Program-made: the position numbers and the translations under genes
From: a virus
Length of the DNA: 22,598 nucleotides
Strand: one strand, 5' to 3'
Virus record (IMG/VR): IMGVR_UViG_3300031773_000042
Location: 1-22,598 of that record
Part shown: positions 7,559 through 16,258 of the stretch, piece by piece
Position numbering within the stretch: position 1 is the first letter of the stretch
How the letters are laid out: every line of letters starts with the position of its first letter
Notes under the pieces: generated by a model
What the model was told of the DNA's origin: nothing
Seen by the model: only the letters and a program-made list of their open reading frames with translations
Database searches by the model: none

Positions 7559-7777
7559 TTATATTTTGTATGATATTGTATTATCAGTTGAGTTTTTATA
7601 TAATTGACCGGTAGTTATTCCTGCAGTGCCTGCAGCTGCGTCGTCTACATATTCAGGTAAAGCTTGTAATAATTGAAGTACAAAAGTATGCACTGCAACT
7701 GGATTATCCATAAGTATTTTGGACTTTGCTCCTGTTACTGCTGTTCTTCTGTCGATAAATAATTTGTTACTTGACAT
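7559..7777 (-). CDS. Small paralogue of the fibre N-terminal anchor, 72 residues
   Basis: Residues 5-33 (KLFIDRRTAVTGAKSKIL, then MDNPVAVHTFV) align without gaps to residues 11-39 of the neighbouring large fibre (EYFIDKRVFVTGRKSVL, then SLDNPFNLTAFV). Shared positions include FID, VTG, KS, DNP and FV. The large protein continues into a long fibre, whereas this one stops soon after with AGITTGQLYKNSTDNTISYKI. It could be a short adaptor occupying the same attachment site, a chaperone, or a relic of a duplicated fibre. The 47 bases before it are almost pure A/T. Confidence 0.7.
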   Translation of the reverse strand: MSSNKLFIDRRTAVTGAKSKILMDNPVAVHTFVLQLLQALPEYVDDAAAGTAGITTGQLYKNSTDNTISYKI

Positions 7778-7824
7778 AATTTTGAATTTTAATATTATTA
7801 ATATTTTATTATTATTTTATTATT

Positions 7825-9681
7825 TTAAAAATTTGATATAATAAACCATTCAGTTCCATTACTTATAACTGTGATTGCATTATATTGTGAATTCAATGGT
7901 TGATCATTTACACCGTCTATTGTCTCAACTCCATTACCTAATACATGAACAACTCCTGCACCAGGATCAATTTTTTTAATAGTTATTTGTTGATTTGGTC
8001 TTGCTGCTAATGGTAATGTTATATCTTTATCTGTTGCACCAGTAGTTACTAAAACAACTTCTTTATGATTTGCTGTATAATTTATTGCAGTACTAACAAC
8101 ATTTATAGAATCTTCCCAATTAATATTATTTCCTCCATCATTAACAAGGCCCTGACCTGCAAGACCATCTGCTGTTGGGAAATTATAAGAATAAACAGGA
8201 ACCTTAGAATTTCCAAATTTAACTCCATTAGTCTCTTGTAACTGTATGTACATTGCATTTCCGACAGCATCACTAGACTCTAAATATACTTGTGAATCAC
8301 TTACTGTAACAGAACCTCTTTGTGTACCTACTTCATTTGATATGAGTATACTAGTATCAAAAAGAACAAATCTTTCAAGATCTTGACTAGGAATAGTCTG
8401 ATACATTATAGGTTGAGGAGGATATGATGCAAGTACAGCATTCAATGCTGTTGAAGGAATAAGTCCACTGCCCCCACTTAAAGTATGAGATACACCTGTA
8501 GAAAGTGGACCCCATCCTGATCCTAAATAATATGTTACTGTAGCTGTGTTTGAAGGATTTGCTAAATTCCAATTTATTACTAGTTGTTCTATTGTGTTTA
8601 CTCCATCAGTAGTTATTACTATTGAATTTCCTATTGTACCATAATTATCTGCAATTATTTCAAATGAAAATCCAACTGCAGGATTAACTATTCCTGTAGT
8701 AGCCTGTGTTCCTGTTGTAGAGATATTAGAAATAATTCCTGGTCCATATGAAGGATTTGTTCCTATTCCTAAACTTAAATTAGTATCTGCAACTGTTCCA
8801 CTTTCTTTTACTTCCCATAAACCTGCATTTGCTACTTCTAAATTTTCACTTGACCCTATTCCTGCACCTCCAAGTTTAACTGTTCCTGCAGGTGATTCTG
8901 TAAGTCCTAAACCTACATTTAATAAACCACTTGGAGTTTGCCATTCACATTCCCCAGTACCTGCTACTACAGCAGTTAATATATCACCAACCTGACTACC
9001 TGCTACACCCGGAGTTTTAATAAGTATAGCATTATCCGCTGATAATGTTAAATTATTTAATGATGATAATGTTATATCATTTGTATCACTAACTTGAAAA
9101 GTAGAAAACTCTTCAAAAGTAATACTATATAATTCTCCATCTCCCCCTATTGATCTATTAGTAGCTACGGTGCCATCTGCTGTATATATATTATTAAGCA
9201 TTGCTGCACTTGGATCAGCCCATTCACATGTTCCACCTGTAACAGGCCCTGCAGATGATTGTAAAGTTAATATTTGTCCAGCTGTACCAGTAGAAGCTAC
9301 AATACTAGGAGTAATTAATTTTACTGTTGAGTCTCCTCGTAGTAATAAAGTTTGTGCAGATCTTATGGCTATAGTCTCTGCATATTGAGTAAACCAAAAA
9401 TCTCCTGTAAAGTCTAAATCTACAGTATCAAATGCAAATTGATGCCCTCCCCCTGTAACTGTAGTACCATGTAATAATGTACCACCTAATTCTGTACAAT
9501 TAGTTTGTGTTCCAGTTATAGGATCTAATGCTGTTTGAATATTTAATCCATTTTGAGCACAAGAAACACCCATTAATGAAATTTGACTATTCACAAAAGC
9601 AGTTAGATTAAACGGGTTATCTAAAGAAAGAACAGATTTTCTTCCTGTTACAAATACACGTTTATCTATAAAATACTCCAT
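7825..9681 (-). CDS. Large modular tail fibre protein
   Basis: From ATG 9681 the protein has 618 residues. A longer frame opens at 9708, but the 9681 start is preferred. It follows the upstream stop by 7 bases rather than overlapping it, and alignment with the 72-residue paralogue begins there (MEYFIDKRVFVTGRKS). Counted from 9708, residues 132-165 and 229-260 hold two related segments, each with a GQILT or GDILT strand and a CEW motif (GGTCEW, GECEW). Residues about 345-413 are a module shared with the 414-residue protein. The last 100 residues resemble a common fibre C-terminal domain (DITLPLAARPNQQITIKK, then the VETIDGVNDQPLN and EWFIISNF strands). The role is an adhesin or structural fibre. 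Confidence 0.75.
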   Translation of the reverse strand: MEYFIDKRVFVTGRKSVLSLDNPFNLTAFVNSQISLMGVSCAQNGLNIQTALDPITGTQTNCTELGGTLLHGTTVTGGGHQFAFDTVDLDFTGDFWFTQYAETIAIRSAQTLLLRGDSTVKLITPSIVASTGTAGQILTLQSSAGPVTGGTCEWADPSAAMLNNIYTADGTVATNRSIGGDGELYSITFEEFSTFQVSDTNDITLSSLNNLTLSADNAILIKTPGVAGSQVGDILTAVVAGTGECEWQTPSGLLNVGLGLTESPAGTVKLGGAGIGSSENLEVANAGLWEVKESGTVADTNLSLGIGTNPSYGPGIISNISTTGTQATTGIVNPAVGFSFEIIADNYGTIGNSIVITTDGVNTIEQLVINWNLANPSNTATVTYYLGSGWGPLSTGVSHTLSGGSGLIPSTALNAVLASYPPQPIMYQTIPSQDLERFVLFDTSILISNEVGTQRGSVTVSDSQVYLESSDAVGNAMYIQLQETNGVKFGNSKVPVYSYNFPTADGLAGQGLVNDGGNNINWEDSINVVSTAINYTANHKEVVLVTTGATDKDITLPLAARPNQQITIKKIDPGAGVVHVLGNGVETIDGVNDQPLNSQYNAITVISNGTEWFIISNF

Positions 9682-9688
9682 AGTTAAT

Positions 9689-9928
9689 TTAACACCCTCT
9701 ACAGGCACTAGAATAGTTAGTTAATAGTAATTGTCTATATTTATTAAGATCGTTAATAACAGCACCATTTAAAGAACAGTTAACGATATTGTCTTCAATT
9801 GTAATAAATCGTTTAACTGTATTAATATCACTTAGTAATACTTCCATATTACAATTATATCCATATAATATCCTTGATGCATATTGGGATAATTGTTTAA
9901 CAAAATGACATTTTAAATCTGGATCCAT
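9689..9928 (-). CDS. Small cysteine-rich protein, 79 residues
   Basis: It starts one base after the TAA of the 414-residue gene, so it is probably coupled to it. The protein is soluble-looking and helical, with five cysteines (C7, C26, C51, C76, C79) and a terminal CRGC. The order LKC, then L-Y-x-x-x-C, then C, then a terminal CxxC parallels the C-terminal 90 residues of the neighbouring 414-residue protein, so it may be a detached copy of that domain. The cysteines could bind zinc or form disulfides in the finished virion. No named family is recognised. Confidence 0.65.
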   Translation of the reverse strand: MDPDLKCHFVKQLSQYASRILYGYNCNMEVLLSDINTVKRFITIEDNIVNCSLNGAVINDLNKYRQLLLTNYSSACRGC

Positions 9929-9929
9929 A

Positions 9930-11174
9930 TTAACAGCTGCTACAAGGGTTATTATTAGAATTAGTTGGATATGCTATAGGGCTTAATTTATTAGCTACAG
10001 TAGAAGCATCAGAACAATTACAATCATCAATTCTACCAAAACATCCATCTGTTTGCAATAAAACAATTAATATTTCATATAATGCACATATTTCAGAATA
10101 TGAAACACTTGATGTACAATCATTAGAATATAATAATGCATTATAAAAATCCATTATATTAGAATCAACACATAAAACCCATTTATTAACAACTTGGCAT
10201 TTAAGTGTTCCACAATCAATAAATATATGATTTTGTATACATGTTGATGTTGTATCTTGGTTTACCTCACAAAATATAATTTCATAAGTACCAGGTAACA
10301 TAGTTGTTGAATCATATAAAGAATTAACACTTAATTGTATAACTTCATCAACTCCACCTGATAATGTAAACGTTTCTCCATTTGAAGGAGTATAATCACT
10401 ACCTTCAATTTCAGTTAATGTTATAGTATTAGTAGGATTAGCAGCATTCCAATTTGAAACAAGTGCGCTTAATAAATCAATACCATCACCCGTAATAACA
10501 ATACCATTACCAATTATTCCCGTATTATCAGCAGTTAAGTTTATTGCTTCTGGTGTACCGCCTGTTGTGGCAGCAAAAGAACCCGATAAAGTAGTAACAT
10601 TTCCTGTAGTTGCTGCAATTCCAGGAGAGGCTATTTGCACAATATTACTTGGTAAAGCAGGGTATGTAATTACAGTTCCTGAAAGAACTCCATCACAAGT
10701 ACCACCTGATTTTGTTATAATAAAGTCTATAACATAAACAAATCCAGATTGAGTTGTTATTGTAAGTTCATAGGTTGTAGCAAGTCCATATCCACTTGAT
10801 AAAGTAAGATCTATACTTAATACCCCACCAACAACAGTAGATACAGGACTAATAGGTAATCCACCATCAATTACTAAAGATAAATTTCCAGATATTAAAT
10901 CTCCGTTAAATCCAGCAAATTGAACGCTATATACATCATTTGGACCTGCAAGAACACATGATTCACTCAATACAAATTGATATCGAGGTGCAATATTGGT
11001 TATAATACCAGGTGTACAACAATTGGTAGAATGTGTTATTGTATACTTATCAACATTTGTAAAATCCTTAACAGCAGAGCCCAGTATGTAATCAACATAC
11101 TGAAGCCCTGTTGTAGGAGTATTAAATGTTATAGCATCACAATTTGTTGTATTTAAAAAATTGAGATCTGCCAT
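9930..11174 (-). CDS. Cysteine-rich virion or fibre protein
   Basis: A 414-residue protein. The first 175 residues are beta-rich with Ig-like texture (YQFVLSESCVLAGPNDVYSV, LSIDLTLSSGYGLATTYEL). Residues about 197-275 are a module also present in the large fibre, with the core TADNTGIIGNGIVITGDG and NWNAANPTNTITL. The C-terminal 115 residues hold 12 of the 17 cysteines and end in NPCSSC. Such cysteine density is unusual for a protein folded in a reducing cytoplasm and suggests metal binding or late oxidation. Position between the abundant structural protein and the fibre genes suggests a tail hub, a collar, or the base of the fibre assembly. No named family is recognised. Confidence 0.65.
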   Translation of the reverse strand: MADLNFLNTTNCDAITFNTPTTGLQYVDYILGSAVKDFTNVDKYTITHSTNCCTPGIITNIAPRYQFVLSESCVLAGPNDVYSVQFAGFNGDLISGNLSLVIDGGLPISPVSTVVGGVLSIDLTLSSGYGLATTYELTITTQSGFVYVIDFIITKSGGTCDGVLSGTVITYPALPSNIVQIASPGIAATTGNVTTLSGSFAATTGGTPEAINLTADNTGIIGNGIVITGDGIDLLSALVSNWNAANPTNTITLTEIEGSDYTPSNGETFTLSGGVDEVIQLSVNSLYDSTTMLPGTYEIIFCEVNQDTTSTCIQNHIFIDCGTLKCQVVNKWVLCVDSNIMDFYNALLYSNDCTSSVSYSEICALYEILIVLLQTDGCFGRIDDCNCSDASTVANKLSPIAYPTNSNNNPCSSC

Positions 11175-11186
11175 TTTAATGTTTTA

Positions 11187-12593
11187 TTAAGCTAATGGTG
11201 CACCTGATGCTGTTGCGTTTAAGTTATTATTAGTATTAAATAAATTTAACATGGTAAATAAATAAGTACGTTGAGCAAGGGCGGTAGCACTTCCAAAAAA
11301 TGGATTAGTTGTAGCATCACCAATAGTCGTATTAACGACTGCTATAATAGTTGTATTTCTATTTACAGAAGGCATTCCACTAGACGCTGTTCTACCATCA
11401 CAATGTTCTATTACAAAATAATCATAGAAAGCATTAGCTTTAAATGCATTTGGAAATTCAACATTATAACTTTCCCAAGGCATTCTTGAACGATTAGTTT
11501 CTTCATAGCGATTATTCATTTGATATTGAATATTCAATTGATGACCATAACCTTGACCTTCAGAACCAACACTAATTCTTGATTGAGGTACATTGTCTAA
11601 TCCACTAACTAGACCTACTTCAACTCTACGTTTAGTTTGCATTCTAAAATCATAATATGCTTGACCTTCATCTAATGCCATGACATAAATCATGTCACAA
11701 GTACCAGCACCTGCTATTACTACACCTGCTGGAATATTAGTAGATCCTACTACAGCATAAGGTATTAGCTTTACAGTATCGGCACCAAAGCCTTTAGCTA
11801 CTAAATCAGCCTCTAATGCCGCAAAAGATACTATCATTTCCGCTGTAAGTACAAATGACTGAACACCTCCCTGTCGGTCATATCCAATGACTACATTAGT
11901 ACCAGCAGCTACAGGTGCCGGTGCACCAAGACTGTTACCTAAATTAGATATTAATTCTGCTCCTGTTCCTGCACCTACACCTGATGAGTCTAGTGCAACA
12001 GCAAATGCCATTTGTTGAGATTTATTGTCATTGACAGCAAGTGCTAATTCAGCAACAATTGTATCTCTTTGTTGAGGAACAGTGAGTGTACCAAGAGAAA
12101 AATCAGGAGTTGTATAAAATCCAAATATTGTTGGAGTGTTATATCCACCATTAAACCAATCAGTACGGTCACCATGACCAGATACTTGAATTTGATAAGT
12201 AGTTAAATCGGCAGGTACAATTTGACTTGATGCAACACTTGCATCTCCTATTAAATGAGAATCATTAGATCCTAGAGCGGCATTAGACTGATCAATTATA
12301 ATACCTTCTGAACAGAAAGCGTTAATCCAATCAGATTGCTCAAATGGACGATTATACAATGGAGATTTATCTAAAGATGTATCTCTGCGTTGGATTATTT
12401 GAAATGCAGATCCTGGACCACCAGCTCCAACTTCAACGTGATTACCACTACCTGGTACTGGACCATAAAGTCCTGTGCTACCTACTGCTAAATTAAGTAC
12501 ACCTCCTGCGGTATACAAATCACTTCCTACACCTGGAGCCGCTACAGCGGGATCAAGTATAAAGTATTTTGTTTGACTATGTTTTGAAATCAT
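11187..12593 (-). CDS. Probable abundant virion structural protein, 468 residues
   Basis: No family is recognised with certainty. The protein lacks a signal peptide and membrane spans and is rich in Gly, Ala and Thr, with mixed alpha/beta texture. It has a conserved-looking late region (GYGHQLNIQYQMNNRYEET, SRMPWESYNVEFPNAF, YDYFVIEHCDGRT). Its size, composition and place just after the connector-like gene fit a major virion component such as a tail tube, a tail knob, or a head-decoration protein. A contractile sheath is possible on size alone, but no separate small tube gene follows it. It is flanked by short gaps (40 and 12 bases). Confidence 0.6.
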   Translation of the reverse strand: MISKHSQTKYFILDPAVAAPGVGSDLYTAGGVLNLAVGSTGLYGPVPGSGNHVEVGAGGPGSAFQIIQRRDTSLDKSPLYNRPFEQSDWINAFCSEGIIIDQSNAALGSNDSHLIGDASVASSQIVPADLTTYQIQVSGHGDRTDWFNGGYNTPTIFGFYTTPDFSLGTLTVPQQRDTIVAELALAVNDNKSQQMAFAVALDSSGVGAGTGAELISNLGNSLGAPAPVAAGTNVVIGYDRQGGVQSFVLTAEMIVSFAALEADLVAKGFGADTVKLIPYAVVGSTNIPAGVVIAGAGTCDMIYVMALDEGQAYYDFRMQTKRRVEVGLVSGLDNVPQSRISVGSEGQGYGHQLNIQYQMNNRYEETNRSRMPWESYNVEFPNAFKANAFYDYFVIEHCDGRTASSGMPSVNRNTTIIAVVNTTIGDATTNPFFGSATALAQRTYLFTMLNLFNTNNNLNATASGAPLA

Positions 12594-12633
12594 TTTAAGT
12601 AATTTTTAATTAATAATTATAAATTGTTTAGTA

Positions 12634-13497
12634 TTATTTTTGTGTTTTTGGAGGCGGAGGAGCTTGATTTATTCCACCAATTATATCTTTTAATGCAAGT
12701 TGTATTGCCATTTGAACTATGTCTTGATGAAAACCTTCATCAATATCACATTGAATTTGTTCAGTAGTAGCTGTTGAATGTTTATCAATATGTGCATATC
12801 CTCCTATAAAAACTCTATTTGGATATTTAATATAACTTATACATGCATTACTTACTGTAAATTGTTGTGTTCCATCAGAGCCGTTTGTATCAAGATATAA
12901 AGATTGTAATTGATCATTATTAAAACGCTCAGTTGTAAGTCCAGGATCATCTATTAACTTAGCAGTCATATCATATGAATCTGCATTAATTGCAGGAGCA
13001 GGTATGATTGCTGGAGTATTATAAGTTGATTTACCAAACATTGCAAGTATTTCTCCCCAATCAAAACTAGGTTGACTAAAAAAGGTTTTGTTGTCATCAG
13101 TTTGATGTAAATTAACTCTAATTTTTTTAGTACAAGTTCCCTTCGCTATTGTTATCTCTGCTTTTGTTAAAAATAAATATCTAAAGTATTGATTATTAAT
13201 GTTATTACCTAAATCATTTAATCTTACTTCGTATAAACCATTACCCAAATCAGTGGGTGTTATTGCTGGTTGTAATTCAGGAGATTTTATATGCAAGTTT
13301 GCAAGTTCAGACATTCTAAATTGATCAACCTCAAATGCCTTCCGAGCTTGATCAAGTTTATATCTTTTTTTTAAAAATAACAAGATTGCATTATTTAGAT
13401 ATTCATCTATTTCCCACGGCATAAAATCAGGTCGATCATTTGATGCGACCCGATCTAAGCCAAGTTCAAAATTATAATGCATTTGTTCAATACGCAT
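12634..13497 (-). CDS. Probable head-tail connector protein
   Basis: A 287-residue protein. The N-terminal 45 residues (MHYNFELGLDRVASNDRPDF, EIDEYLNNAILLFLKKRY) resemble a helical opening common in small structural proteins of Bacteroidota phages, which I associate with connector or adaptor proteins. The middle is beta-rich, and the C-terminus has a helix (FHQDIVQMAIQLALKDIIGG) followed by a Pro-rich tail (APPPPKTQK). The order capsid, unknown, connector, structural protein is usual for a head-completion block. The role would be to join portal to tail. It begins 2 bases after the stop of the upstream gene, so the two are coupled. The family is not firmly established. Confidence 0.6.
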   Translation of the reverse strand: MRIEQMHYNFELGLDRVASNDRPDFMPWEIDEYLNNAILLFLKKRYKLDQARKAFEVDQFRMSELANLHIKSPELQPAITPTDLGNGLYEVRLNDLGNNINNQYFRYLFLTKAEITIAKGTCTKKIRVNLHQTDDNKTFFSQPSFDWGEILAMFGKSTYNTPAIIPAPAINADSYDMTAKLIDDPGLTTERFNNDQLQSLYLDTNGSDGTQQFTVSNACISYIKYPNRVFIGGYAHIDKHSTATTEQIQCDIDEGFHQDIVQMAIQLALKDIIGGINQAPPPPKTQK

Positions 13498-13499
13498 AT

Positions 13500-14582
13500 T
13501 TATTTAATTTTACTTTCGTATTCTTCCTGAAGCATTTCTACATTTTCTTGATTTGCCGGATCCAATAAAAACTCAACAATAAAATTCATTTTACCATTGA
13601 ATGTAAATGTTTCAGCCGGTTCACCAGGGATTGTTTTGTACCAAGTATATCTTCCACCTTTATAAGCAACTAAACCTTGATTTTGATAATCAAATAAATC
13701 ACCCATTGCAATAAATTTATTTCTACCGACAACAGGGTCTTTCCACAAATTATATATTTCAATAAACTGATCAAAAGATTTAATACTTTTATTATAATAA
13801 TTATATATAATATTAAATGCTTTATCTTTAGTTATATTGCGATCAGAAGCCTCTGATAATTCTAATGCTTTAGTCATTGTGATTATAGAATCTGAATTAC
13901 TATCCATTAATTCTTTTAAAGCAGCACCACCTTCAACTACACGCATTGATTTAGACTTCTGACGTTTTTGTTTTGATTCATCATCAACAATATACCATTC
14001 AGCTTCTTCGTTACCACCATCCATAAGTTCATCCCAAGTATTAGCAACGGATTTATGTGCCAATAGCGTATAGTAATTAACTTTATGAATAGGGTTTGAA
14101 AGATGCAGAAATGTTACATTACCATCTAATCTAGGTTTAGATTCAACAGTTTCAAAGAACCTTTTATCAACTTTATCTGAAGCAACTACTCCATTAGGAA
14201 TACGATGAGTTAGATAATCCAAAGAATATCCACACTCATACTCTAAAATATGTTGTAAAAGAACCTTTTCCTTTCCTTTTAATACTACTTCCCATTCAGG
14301 TGTATATGAATTAACATCTTTATATGGGTTTGTAACTAGCATATCAAGTCCTGTATTTAATCCCTTTTGAGTTCTTGCTGGGGCAACTCTTTTACTTGTC
14401 CCCGGAACTCTATATAGTGATTCAGGTGTAACTTCTGTATACACAGGATTACCTTGCAAATTAACTACAGGTTGACCGCCACTAAGCTTTTTAGTTTTCA
14501 TTTTAAACTTTTGCTTAATATTTCGATAAGGATTAGGTTCAATTCTAATTTTTCTGTTATCTTCTTTAATATATTTAGTCAT
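13500..14582 (-). CDS. Virion-associated protein downstream of the capsid gene, 360 residues
   Basis: No family is recognised. The first 70 residues are very basic and extended (KIRIEPNPYRNIKQKFKMKTKK), followed by a mixed region. A Lys/Arg patch lies near 200-215 (KQKRQKSKSMR), then a helical domain, then a beta hairpin segment near 300-335 (QGLVAYKGGRYTWYKTIPGE, AETFTFNGKMNFIVEF). A basic extended arm directly after the capsid gene suits a protein lining the capsid or contacting packaged DNA, such as a minor capsid or head-completion factor. This is inference from composition and place. Its leader contains ttagttag repeats, as do those of the chaperonin and nuclease genes. Confidence 0.6.
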   Translation of the reverse strand: MTKYIKEDNRKIRIEPNPYRNIKQKFKMKTKKLSGGQPVVNLQGNPVYTEVTPESLYRVPGTSKRVAPARTQKGLNTGLDMLVTNPYKDVNSYTPEWEVVLKGKEKVLLQHILEYECGYSLDYLTHRIPNGVVASDKVDKRFFETVESKPRLDGNVTFLHLSNPIHKVNYYTLLAHKSVANTWDELMDGGNEEAEWYIVDDESKQKRQKSKSMRVVEGGAALKELMDSNSDSIITMTKALELSEASDRNITKDKAFNIIYNYYNKSIKSFDQFIEIYNLWKDPVVGRNKFIAMGDLFDYQNQGLVAYKGGRYTWYKTIPGEPAETFTFNGKMNFIVEFLLDPANQENVEMLQEEYESKIK

Positions 14583-14619
14583 TTTTTTAGTTAGTTTTTA
14601 AATTATGAAATGTATTTTA

Positions 14620-16218
14620 TTAATCAAATGATAAGAATATTGCACCACAACGAGTTACATCAGCAACCATAAGACCAACAGATTTTTCACGTGAAATAGA
14701 ATATCCTGATACACCTCCAGCTTGACCCAAGCCACCGTCAGTAATAGGCATTCCTGTTTTACCATCATGTTCGCCATACCATTTACCATTATAGCTAATG
14801 TTATAGTTACAATAAGATTCTTGAATCATTGAAATATTATCGGTTTCTCCACCTGTTCCTTGTTGTTTACTAGAACCAAAATCAAGGATATCTGCACGCC
14901 AAGAATCAATAGGTACATTTGTACGTACTGGGTGCATTTGTGGACAATAGTATTGATTGTCATAAGCTGGATTTTCCATTACAGAAATATCAACTGTAAA
15001 TCCTTTATAGTTAGCAAAATAAGAACCATAATCCATATGACGGAAATTATCTCCTTTACGTAAGAATAATGAGTCAACAGTTGTAAATGCTTTAGCATCT
15101 GCTTTAATCATCTTATCAAACATTTTACGGAATTCACGTCCTGCAGATAATATAATTTTTTGTTCGCCTTCAGAGATTTTATCTTTAATGATAGAATCAA
15201 ACCAATCTTCTAACTCTTCAAGAGATAGAGCACCATTATGTTCTAATGTATGTCCTGATTCTAATTGTTGACGTAAACCTGAAGCTGTTAAAATTTGATG
15301 ACCTTCAGGAGATACCATGTTATTAGATGTTTTACCAAATACTAACGTCCATTCACAGTTTTGATATAATTCATTAAATGCTTCTGCATCTAACAATGCC
15401 ATAAAACGAGCCATTGGTTTACCTGTAACTTTATCTTCATATTTAACCCAAAGCATTTTCAAATATTTACCATATTCGTCCATTCCACCTTTACCGTCCA
15501 TAGCTTGTTTAGATCTACGAGCAGCTTTATCTGATACAGCTACTTTAATTGCATGTTGTTGAATTTGACCTTCACTTTCAAAAATTGAATAGAACTGGAA
15601 TCCACCAGCATCAATATTATCTTCTGTAGCTACAGCACCGGATACTTTACACCATTCCTGTCCTTCTTGAATATATTTAGGATCTAAGAATTCATTACCG
15701 TTATTAGTAACATATTGAATAGTATACCTAAATGCATTAGGGCCTACTTGGTGATGAGAACGGGATTGACCATTACCATAAGTCATTACACGACATAATT
15801 TTTGATTATGCTGAGGAATTATGATATCTGATACATTGAACCAAGGTTTATCAACTACAATATCAAAAGATTGTAAGTGAAGACCAGGTCTAGCATCATT
15901 ACATGGAACTTGAGTAATACGAGCTTTTTGTGTATTACCTCCTGATAGTTCCCAACGGAACCCTGAACGATTAATTGTTTTTACTTTACCTTTAGCTTCG
16001 GTCATACCAATCATTGGTTTACCATAATAACGGTTAGTCGCAGAGAATATCTGAGCATAACCCATATTTATGGTTTCAAGATTTTCAGTACTTCCAAAAG
16101 CTTGACTTAGGTGAAGTCCTTTAATTGTACCTGTTGCCAAAAGACCATCTGTTAATACGGTAGGTCTTAATTGTCCATTATGGATAAATTTGGCATTTTC
16201 AAATGTTTTTACTGACAT
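14620..16218 (-). CDS. Probable major capsid protein
   Basis: A 532-residue protein in the expected position after portal and scaffold. Its size agrees with capsid proteins of crAss-like and related Bacteroidota phages. Visible features fit an HK97-type capsid subunit. The N-terminal arm is extended (1-60). A long helical segment with ESGHTLEHNGALSLEELEDW and FRKMFDKMIKADAKAF would be the spine-like region. A beta-rich C-terminal region follows, with KGFTVDISVMENPAYDN and the late GLMVADVTRCGAIFLSF. About 400-800 copies would form the icosahedral shell. The upstream leader is AT-rich with no Shine-Dalgarno. The neighbouring chaperonin may assist its folding. HK97 fold assignment rests on context and texture rather than a search. 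Confidence 0.8.
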   Translation of the reverse strand: MSVKTFENAKFIHNGQLRPTVLTDGLLATGTIKGLHLSQAFGSTENLETINMGYAQIFSATNRYYGKPMIGMTEAKGKVKTINRSGFRWELSGGNTQKARITQVPCNDARPGLHLQSFDIVVDKPWFNVSDIIIPQHNQKLCRVMTYGNGQSRSHHQVGPNAFRYTIQYVTNNGNEFLDPKYIQEGQEWCKVSGAVATEDNIDAGGFQFYSIFESEGQIQQHAIKVAVSDKAARRSKQAMDGKGGMDEYGKYLKMLWVKYEDKVTGKPMARFMALLDAEAFNELYQNCEWTLVFGKTSNNMVSPEGHQILTASGLRQQLESGHTLEHNGALSLEELEDWFDSIIKDKISEGEQKIILSAGREFRKMFDKMIKADAKAFTTVDSLFLRKGDNFRHMDYGSYFANYKGFTVDISVMENPAYDNQYYCPQMHPVRTNVPIDSWRADILDFGSSKQQGTGGETDNISMIQESYCNYNISYNGKWYGEHDGKTGMPITDGGLGQAGGVSGYSISREKSVGLMVADVTRCGAIFLSFD

Positions 16219-16258
16219 TGTTAAATGTGTTTAATTATAAAAATAAATATTATTAATT

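Noticed and set aside
8387-8572. Minus-strand frame of 61 residues inside the large fibre gene
   Set aside because: It overlaps the shared beta module of the fibre in another frame and has a low-complexity Ser/Tyr/Cys composition.
11187-12593. Calling the 468-residue protein a contractile tail sheath
   Set aside because: Size alone would allow it, but no sheath motif was recognised, no tube gene follows, and no tape measure or baseplate series is present in the window.
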